A DNA stretch of 64,000 nt from Paenibacillus sp. L3-i20 (GTDB taxonomy: Bacteria; Bacillota; Bacilli; Paenibacillales; Paenibacillaceae), in contig NZ_BQME02000002.1 of NCBI RefSeq assembly GCF_022180385.2, positions 1,488,001 through 1,552,000 of the forward strand, read 5' to 3'. Position 1 is the first letter of the stretch. Each line of letters opens with the position of its first letter. A program made the translations under genes and the position numbers. This document shows, one piece after another, positions 56,850 to 64,000 of the stretch. The notes under the pieces were generated by a model. The model did no database searches, was not told where the DNA came from, and saw only the letters and a list, made by a program, of their open reading frames with translations.

Positions 56850-57394
56850 CCCCGGACACCACCTTTCTGATAATCATGAAGTAACGTTTGCAGCTGTTGT
56901 CTAGCTCTAAATAAGTACGACTTCACTGTATTAAGTGGCAAATCAAGCGAGTCCGCAATTTCGTTGTACGAAAAATCTTGCAAGTACCGAAGTACAACAA
57001 CCATGCGATGATGCTCCGGCAATTGTTCGATCGCATTGCGAATGTCCTTTAAGGCGTATGAGGACATAACTTCTTCCTCAACATTCTGCTTCTCGCGGAA
57101 TACCAATTCATGCTCATCGATTGAAATTGTCGGTTTACTTCTTCTAAATTTGTCGATACAAATATTCGTTACTATTCGCTGAATCCACGTTTTGAACTGG
57201 GCCTTTTCTTCATAAGAGCCGATTTTCGTATAGATTCGAATAAGTGCTTCTTGAGCTGCATCCATCGCATCCTGCTCGTTATTCAATATATAATAGGCTG
57301 TCCGATATACATGTGTTTCAATCTCACGCAATAGAGTTATTAAAGCGTCGCGATCTCCCGATTGGGCGGCTTTGATTATGCCGGGCTCCACCAC
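56846..57394 (-). CDS. ECF sigma factor (sigma-70 family)
   Basis: A 182-residue extracytoplasmic-function sigma factor. Region 2 contains YYILNNEQDAMDAAQEALIR and FKTWIQRIVTNICIDKFRR; region 4 has FSYNEIADSLDLPLNTVKSY. The start is one of two tandem GTG codons after an AGGAGG ribosome-binding site. Its partner anti-sigma factor follows with a four-base overlap. A promoter of the ECF type lies directly upstream, which suggests autoregulation. It may resemble SigW-like stress factors but no assignment is certain. Confidence 0.93.
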   Translation of the reverse strand: MVEPGIIKAAQSGDRDALITLLREIETHVYRTAYYILNNEQDAMDAAQEALIRIYTKIGSYEEKAQFKTWIQRIVTNICIDKFRRSKPTISIDEHELVFREKQNVEEEVMSSYALKDIRNAIEQLPEHHRMVVVLRYLQDFSYNEIADSLDLPLNTVKSYLFRARQQLQTLLHDYQKGGVRG

Positions 57395-57423
57395 GAAGGA
57401 TCCTCCTCTCTTGCAACCTTACT

Positions 57424-57450
57424 GACGGGGCGGTTGCTATAAAAGTTGCA
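57424..57450 (-). promoter_or_regulatory. putative autoregulatory ECF-type promoter
   Basis: TGCAAC (57445-57450) and CGTC (57424-57427) are 17 bases apart and end about 30 bases before the sigma gene start. The pattern (AAC in -35, CGT in -10) is that of ECF promoters and predicts control by the downstream sigma factor itself. Confidence 0.55.
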
Positions 57451-57665
57451 GTAACATACATTAAAAATTATATTTTTTTAATATTGTTCATCGCTAAATG
57501 ATAATTTCAACATCCATTAACTTCAAAAGTGTCTTAAAAATGAAAAATCTATCAAAATGCATTTCAGTTAAACCTGTAAAAAGCAGCGATAAGTAGACTT
57601 AAGACCTCAATATGTGTGAATTGCACCTTCAAGCATACCAAAATATTAGTATTCCGTATATAGAT

Positions 57666-60266
57666 TCACCTATTTTCTACAAGTAGGCCCGTTTCTGTAA
57701 CTCGAAATACTACCTCTCCATCATAATCGGTTCGCCATAACAATGATTCGTTTTCCTTTAAACGACCAAGTACATCAGGATGTGGGTGACCATATGTATT
57801 CGTTCCACCAACGGAAGCGACTGCACCAATTGGTCTGAAATAATTAAGCCATTCCTCACCGGTAGAATAGCGACTTCCATGATGGGCAAGCTTCAAAATA
57901 ATGGAGGTCGGTTTAACTGCATCTTCTATTGTACGAATAATTTCCCGTTCTGTCGCAATAGCTATATCACCCGGGAACAAAAAAGTATATCCATAAATTG
58001 TGATCGATGTAACTAGACTATGCTCGTTCTGTTCCTCTATGAATAAAATAGGTTTCGATTGAACTGTCCTAGGCCATAACACACTTACATTCGTCCTAAT
58101 GTCTATCTCAATTTCCATTCCAGAAGTAGGAGCATACATAGGAATATCGGCTTCAAGTAAGCTCGTAATTAATTCTGTTGCATCATTTGCATCCTTCAAG
58201 CTACCATTCCACCAAACTTGCTTGATTGGAATATGTTTAGATACGGCAATTAATCCTCGAATATGGTCACTATCTAGATGAGAGATGATTAATAAATCAA
58301 TTTCTTTCACACCTCGTTTCATGAGCAAAGGCACAACAACTTTTCCCCCTACCTCAAATGGATCTTTTCTCTTGCGCCATTCTTCTCCCGGCTTTTGAAA
58401 CGATAACGTTCCCCCGCCGTCGATTAAAATATGTTTTCCTTCTGGAGTACGAATAAAAGCTGAATCTCCCTGTCCAACATCCAAAAAGCTGACAACTGCG
58501 TCTCTATTCATAATATCTGGAAAATAAGCAAATAGAAGCATAGCTGCCGCAATAGTTAGATGAAGAACCCCGCAATTCAATAATCTCCTCATCCCAGTAC
58601 TTTTTCCTTCTGATACGCATATGTCATCCTGAGCAAACAATGGAGCTGTAGTCTCAAAGGAACCTTTCATTTCCAAAGCCAGTAGACGATTATCCACTTC
58701 CGGCTCTCTTAATGAATTCAATTGATCAAACATTCTAAAACAGGAAATGAGAAGTAGAAACCAGCCCGCTACCCACCATATCGGAGGAGAAGCCCATATC
58801 GTTCGGAATGAATCAAGCTGTGCAAGCCAATCAACTAGAGCAAATGAAAGTTGATTAGCATATACAGAAAGTGCTGCAAAAAGTTTAGCAGCCCCGATCC
58901 AAAACAACGAAAGAAGCAGTGCGACAGCTCCAAGCGGCATGACAATAAAGCTGATAAATGGGACAAGAATTAAGTTTGCAAGTAAAGAAAGTAAATGAAA
59001 TTGATTGAAATAATAAAGGGTAACCGGAAATGAAACAATTTGGGCTACGACTGTTACGACCAACAAATCCATCAACCAACCATATCGCTTTGAATGAGGG
59101 AGAGATCGGCGAATTGGCGGTACACCAATAATTAAACCTAACGTAACGATGAAAGAAAGTTGAAAACTGACATTGTCTAAATAATACGGATCCAAAGCAA
59201 GAAGAACAACAGCTGCTGCAGCTAATAAATGCATACCGTCTTTCAACTTCCCTAGTCTAGCAGCAATGAGTCCGAGCACTGCCATAAGTCCAGCACGCAG
59301 CACAGAGGGTGATGCCCCTGCAAGAAGTACATATAATGGAACAGCTATCATAAGCGTTGTTAACATTCGTTCTCTCGGCATGCGAAACAGCTTAAGCAAA
59401 CCACTGAGGGCATACATGAAAACTGCAACATGCAACCCAGATATAGCTAATATATGCGTTAACCCTAACCGCGAAAATTGTTGGAACTGTTCTGGGGCGA
59501 GATCCTCGCGTATTCCGAGGATAAGCCCCTTCATATATCCGGACTGTTCGGACGGATACAATCGATCTAGCTGCGCGCCCAGCCATGCGCGCGCAGCGTC
59601 GACGCGGCCCATAAACTCGGCCGCGTAATGTTTGCTCGCCGCCGCATAAGGCGTAACGGCGGCGGTGCTCTTGACCTTGAGCAGCCAGTGGATTTTCTGG
59701 CTGCTCAAATAGCGGCGGTAGTCGAACCCGCCGCTATTGGTTGCAGCAGCCGGCCGCGTTAGCTCGCCGGCTATGCGCACTTGGTCGCCGCGCTGCCAAG
59801 CCGCGGCGATGCTCTGCTCCGGCTGCGCGCTTAGCCGCAGCTGCACGAGGAAGCGCTCGCGAGCATTGGCGAGCGGCGGGTGGCCCTGTACATGGATGGC
59901 GGATGCCTCCATGTGGAATTGTACGCGGTCCCCGTCGACCTCGACCGCGGATATAATTGTGCCGTGAGCGTCTGCGGCATACGCCGCTCTCGGTCCATCC
60001 GCCTCGGCGGCGGCAAGCAGCGACTGGAGCGCGGTCACATTACGCGCATCGGTCCATTCACGCTGAACAGCCGCCAGACATAATGCAAGCAGGCAAGCGA
60101 GGGCTAATCTCTTTGTCGCAAGCCTGCTCAAGACAGCTGCTATCGCGAGCAATGCCCCTGCTCCCGCTACAAGCAGCCCTTCATGCAGCCCAAAGTTCGC
60201 TGCAGCTGCGCTACCTGCAACCCAGGATGCGGCGAACCAAACGATTGGCCTTTTATTCATGCTCAT
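57666..60266 (-). CDS. comEC: DNA internalisation protein ComEC/Rec2
   Basis: An 866-residue channel protein for transport of single-stranded DNA during transformation. The N-terminus has two membrane segments and an OB-fold DUF4131 domain (about 95-205). The competence domain with several membrane helices follows (about 240-510, including LTHILAISGLHVAVF). The C-terminal metallo-beta-lactamase domain has VSFLDVGQGDSAFIRT and ISHLDSDHIRG. A GGGAGG ribosome-binding site precedes the ATG at 60266. The first 230 codons are clearly richer in GC than the rest of the gene. Confidence 0.95.
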   Translation of the reverse strand: MSMNKRPIVWFAASWVAGSAAAANFGLHEGLLVAGAGALLAIAAVLSRLATKRLALACLLALCLAAVQREWTDARNVTALQSLLAAAEADGPRAAYAADAHGTIISAVEVDGDRVQFHMEASAIHVQGHPPLANARERFLVQLRLSAQPEQSIAAAWQRGDQVRIAGELTRPAAATNSGGFDYRRYLSSQKIHWLLKVKSTAAVTPYAAASKHYAAEFMGRVDAARAWLGAQLDRLYPSEQSGYMKGLILGIREDLAPEQFQQFSRLGLTHILAISGLHVAVFMYALSGLLKLFRMPRERMLTTLMIAVPLYVLLAGASPSVLRAGLMAVLGLIAARLGKLKDGMHLLAAAAVVLLALDPYYLDNVSFQLSFIVTLGLIIGVPPIRRSLPHSKRYGWLMDLLVVTVVAQIVSFPVTLYYFNQFHLLSLLANLILVPFISFIVMPLGAVALLLSLFWIGAAKLFAALSVYANQLSFALVDWLAQLDSFRTIWASPPIWWVAGWFLLLISCFRMFDQLNSLREPEVDNRLLALEMKGSFETTAPLFAQDDICVSEGKSTGMRRLLNCGVLHLTIAAAMLLFAYFPDIMNRDAVVSFLDVGQGDSAFIRTPEGKHILIDGGGTLSFQKPGEEWRKRKDPFEVGGKVVVPLLMKRGVKEIDLLIISHLDSDHIRGLIAVSKHIPIKQVWWNGSLKDANDATELITSLLEADIPMYAPTSGMEIEIDIRTNVSVLWPRTVQSKPILFIEEQNEHSLVTSITIYGYTFLFPGDIAIATEREIIRTIEDAVKPTSIILKLAHHGSRYSTGEEWLNYFRPIGAVASVGGTNTYGHPHPDVLGRLKENESLLWRTDYDGEVVFRVTETGLLVENR

Positions 60267-60312
60267 AACTTGCCTCCCATTTTTATAAGTACATGCATTT
60301 CCCGTTCAAAAC

Positions 60313-60351
60313 AAAAACCTCCAGCCGCATCATAAGATGCGACTGGAGGTT
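60313..60351 (-). terminator. rho-independent terminator between comEB and comEC
   Basis: Minus-strand AACCTCCAG-CGCATC arms, ending GATGCG-CTGGAGGTT, with a 4-base loop and a T-run. It would end the comEB transcript and leave comEC with its own start or readthrough expression. Confidence 0.85.
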
Positions 60352-60480
60352 CCTCCTCCAAAACTAGGTTAACTAAGCTCCAACTCATAAATAGACGTGA
60401 GAGCTTCTACATACTCTCTCCAGCACAACTTCCATCTTTATTATTGATCGTTACTATATTCCCATCGTTTCCGGTTATCT

Positions 60481-61011
60481 CTATTGCGTAACTTCCATCC
60501 CAGCTTGAGCGGGAGGCGAGTAATGAGTCAATTGACGGAAACCTATGCCTTTATGCTCCATCAAGGCATATACCTTTTCACTATCCTTTTGATACCCTCT
60601 GTGGTATACAATTTCCGTCACACCACTATTCGCAAGCATATTAGCACATGTCCAACAAGGCTGATCCGTTACATAAACAAGTGAGCCTTCACGGTCGGCA
60701 CGATCAGTGAAGAGGAGCAAATTTTGTTCTGCATGGATCGTACGAATGCAGCGCTGTTTCTTCTGCACCTGTTCCAAGCCATCAACCATCTTTACTTCAA
60801 TCTCTTCAGTAATCATACAGCCCGCTTCCAAGCAATCTTGAACCCCCATTGGCGCTCCATTATAGGCAGTTCCAAGCAGCTTCTTCCCTTGAACTAGCAC
60901 GGCGCCAACATGTCTGCGTGGACAGCGGGAACGGGTTGAAACCATATAAGCAATATCCATAAAGTAAGTGTCCCAATCCTTGCGGATGGCATCAGTTGTT
61001 TCGATTTTCAT
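60481..61011 (-). CDS. comEB: dCMP deaminase family protein ComEB
   Basis: A 176-residue deoxycytidylate deaminase-like enzyme. The zinc site is HAEQNLLLF (catalytic Glu) and CWTCANMLANSG (two Cys ligands), and the N-terminal substrate block RRHVGAVLVQGKKLLGTAYN is present. comEB homologues lie in the competence operon, though not essential for uptake in B. subtilis. The gene is followed by a strong terminator. Confidence 0.94.
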   Translation of the reverse strand: MKIETTDAIRKDWDTYFMDIAYMVSTRSRCPRRHVGAVLVQGKKLLGTAYNGAPMGVQDCLEAGCMITEEIEVKMVDGLEQVQKKQRCIRTIHAEQNLLLFTDRADREGSLVYVTDQPCWTCANMLANSGVTEIVYHRGYQKDSEKVYALMEHKGIGFRQLTHYSPPAQAGMEVTQ

Positions 61012-61093
61012 TTCTTCCTCCCTATCTCTTGCTGCTCGTGCACTCTAGTTGCTAGTTGTATGAATCTATTACTTGTCCTAAAGAATAATCATA

Positions 61094-62452
<1,359 letters not shown>

Positions 62453-62511
62453 TCACTATAGATTTAAGCAGCCCCTACATAAAATGACTACTCATTTCCA
62501 TTCTCTCACAA

Positions 62512-63111
62512 TCATGGGTGAGCTACAACGCTTTCTTTCAGTCCTTCAAGCAACTTCTTACCTATACCTTTTACACGAAGAAGATCATCCACATTTTTAA
62601 ATAAACCATTCTTCTCCCTATCATTAACGATCGCTTCTGCTTTCGAAGGACCAATCCCCTTTAATTGATCCAGTTGTTCCTTCGTCGCACGATTGATATC
62701 TATCTTTCCAGTTCCATCCTTACTGACTGCTTCTTTAACACCCGGATTATTCATTGTGTTAGCATCCGTTTGCTTGTGTCCCTTAGTATCTTCTGCGTTT
62801 CCTTTAATAGCTTTTTCTCCATCGTTAGCGATCGCTACATGTTCTTGACTTGCAGCTTCATGCTGTTTACTTGCAGTCTCATTTGTTGAACCTGATTGTT
62901 CTTCTGCGGAGCCTAACTGTTCTTCCGATAATTTGGCCGAGTGATCTAATGACGCCTGCACCGCTTCATTAAGTGGAATCCATTCCGCAGTCTGTGATGA
63001 TTTATTACCCATCAATGCAGCTACAAGTAACAGTACAGCTCCTAATAAACTTACTCCCATTAGCAATTTAGAACGAGTAGATGAACCAACTTTTCTTGTT
63101 TGAACGGACAT
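62512..63111 (-). CDS. comEA: competence DNA-binding protein ComEA
   Basis: A 199-residue membrane-anchored DNA receptor for natural transformation. One membrane segment near residues 16-32 is followed by a Ser/Glu/Ala/Gln-rich linker. The C-terminal helix-hairpin-helix pair is clear: IDINRATKEQLDQLKGIG and LLRVKGIGKKLLEGLK, which binds double-stranded DNA. I see no SLBB domain between the membrane segment and the HhH domain; a low-complexity linker fills that space. The start at the ATG at 63111 is used; the frame is open to 63162. Confidence 0.88.
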   Translation of the reverse strand: MSVQTRKVGSSTRSKLLMGVSLLGAVLLLVAALMGNKSSQTAEWIPLNEAVQASLDHSAKLSEEQLGSAEEQSGSTNETASKQHEAASQEHVAIANDGEKAIKGNAEDTKGHKQTDANTMNNPGVKEAVSKDGTGKIDINRATKEQLDQLKGIGPSKAEAIVNDREKNGLFKNVDDLLRVKGIGKKLLEGLKESVVAHP

Positions 63112-63225
63112 TAACTTCTTCCCTTCAACATATAAATTGATAGTTCGTGACATATAAAACAAGTCTTATGGAATAGAATAAATGAGCAAATCATATCCGC
63201 ATCTTGGGTAGTAGGAGGGCTTTAC

Positions 63226-64000
63226 ATGAATGTTGGATTTATCGGAATAGGTTCGATGGGAAGCTTGCTGATCGAATCGTTTATCGCATCTGGCGCGCTA
63301 TCGCCCTCAGAAATTTCAATTAGTAATCGAACTTTCTCCAAAGCGCAAGCGCTAGCTGATCGGTACCCGGGTATAAGAGCCGAATATACGAATGCTGAAG
63401 CAGCAATGGGTTGCGATATCGTTTTTTTGTGCATAAAGCCGCATGAATTTTTCCATGTTGTAAAGGATATTAAACCAATCGTCCGAGCTGAACAAATTAT
63501 TGTATCGATTACAAGCCCCGTTCTCGTCTCCCACTTAGAAGGTGAGCTGAATTGTAAAATAGCAAAAGTCATTCCTAGTATTACTAATCAAACCTGGAGT
63601 GGAACATCACTATGTATTTATGGTGATTCAATCGGTGAAACCGATAAAAAAAGACTGGAATCTTTGTTCACCCATATAAGTGAGCCTCTTCGCATTGACG
63701 AAAATTTTACTCGAATCGTGTCCGATCTTTCTAGTTGTGGTCCTGCGTTTATGGCCTTTTTTCTTCAGCAATTTGTTGATGCAGCCGTTGAGGAGACAGG
63801 TATTCCACGCGAGATTGCCCTTCAAGTAGCATCCAATATGTTGCTCGGCACTGGCTTACTCATTACTGAAGGAAGAATGAGTCCTACTGAGGTACAGGAA
63901 CGAGTAGCTGTACCTGGTGGAATAACAGCTCAAGCACTCCATATGTTAAGACGAGAAACGGACGGTATTTTCAATCAGCTTATCCGTACAACCCATGCTA
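63226..64000 (+). CDS. comER: ComER, pyrroline-5-carboxylate reductase-like protein (partial at window end)
   Basis: The first 258 residues of a ComER/ProC-like dehydrogenase. The Rossmann start VGFIGIGSMGSLLIESF and the proline-reductase block SSCGPAFMAFFLQQFVD are present. In Bacillus comER is divergent from the comEABC operon, as here, and its role in competence is indirect; it also affects sporulation. The gene runs past the window end, so its C-terminus is not seen. A GTAGGAGGGC ribosome-binding site precedes the ATG. Confidence 0.9.
   Translation, partial: MNVGFIGIGSMGSLLIESFIASGALSPSEISISNRTFSKAQALADRYPGIRAEYTNAEAAMGCDIVFLCIKPHEFFHVVKDIKPIVRAEQIIVSITSPVLVSHLEGELNCKIAKVIPSITNQTWSGTSLCIYGDSIGETDKKRLESLFTHISEPLRIDENFTRIVSDLSSCGPAFMAFFLQQFVDAAVEETGIPREIALQVASNMLLGTGLLITEGRMSPTEVQERVAVPGGITAQALHMLRRETDGIFNQLIRTTHA

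Noticed and set aside
59957..60268. Open frames opposite the 5' part of comEC
   Set aside because: They arise from the GC-rich composition of comEC there and show no family features.
63112..63225. ComK box or sigma-A promoter between comEA and comER
   Set aside because: No AAAA-N5-TTTT pairs with proper spacing and no convincing -35/-10 pair were found on either strand.

Overview
The window looks like chromosomal DNA of a low-to-moderate GC, endospore-forming Firmicute of the Paenibacillus/Cohnella type. The evidence is a set of sporulation genes (spoIIP, gpr, yqfC, yqfD), an AddAB recombinase, a T-box leader on glyQS, CIRCE/HrcA heat-shock control and a comEA/comEB/comEC cluster. From memory, the gene order follows the Bacillus subtilis comER-to-sigA segment closely. 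Genus is inferred; no rRNA is present to confirm it. Almost all genes lie on the minus strand, so transcription runs from high to low coordinates. Plus-strand exceptions are the NptA/YqeW-like transporter (33485), the secreted beta-helix protein (50036), rpsT (54080) and comER (63226, cut by the window end).

Layout from right to left (direction of most transcription): comER diverges from comEA, followed by a metY-type sulfhydrylase, comEB and comEC (DNA uptake). An ECF sigma/anti-sigma pair with a likely autoregulatory promoter precedes holA and divergent rpsT. Next are gpr and spoIIP, separated by an inserted, oppositely oriented secreted multidomain protein with cre-like and unusual promoter elements. 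Then come a yqxA-like gene, lepA, hemW, a GNAT gene and hrcA-grpE-dnaK-dnaJ, followed by a small YfhD-like gene, prmA, an M50 protease, rsmE, mtaB and a NUDIX gene. The transporter, rlmI-like methyltransferase, addB, addA, two uncharacterised genes and hinT follow. Then rpsU-yqeY, nfeD-floA, an uncharacterised membrane-anchored gene, yqfC-yqfD-phoH-pgpH-ybeY-dgkA-cdd-era-yqzL-recO, glyQ-glyS under a T-box, the PPDK regulator, yqxD, dnaG, rpoD, a membrane protein, trmK and a Nif3-family gene.

Most of the window is conserved core machinery: replication initiation and elongation (dnaG, holA), transcription (rpoD), translation and RNA maturation (glyQS, era, ybeY, rpsU, rpsT, lepA, mtaB, rsmE, prmA, trmK), repair (recO, addAB), protein folding (hrcA operon), membrane organisation and second-messenger turnover (floA, nfeD, pgpH), and sporulation. 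I saw no rRNA, tRNA, CRISPR array, insertion sequence or prophage.

I did not find a clearly new multi-gene system. The items most worth a second look are: a yqxD gene with no ATG/GTG/TTG start that appears to use ATT; a GC-rich patch inside the 5' part of comEC; the secreted beta-helix/FN3/DNRLRE protein wedged between gpr and spoIIP with a cre-like site next to a MerR-type promoter layout; an ECF/anti-sigma pair whose anti-sigma carries propeller-like repeats outside the membrane; a ComEA without a recognisable SLBB domain and a sulfhydrylase inside the comE cluster; and strong RNA hairpins between dnaK and dnaJ and directly before the rpsT ribosome-binding site.
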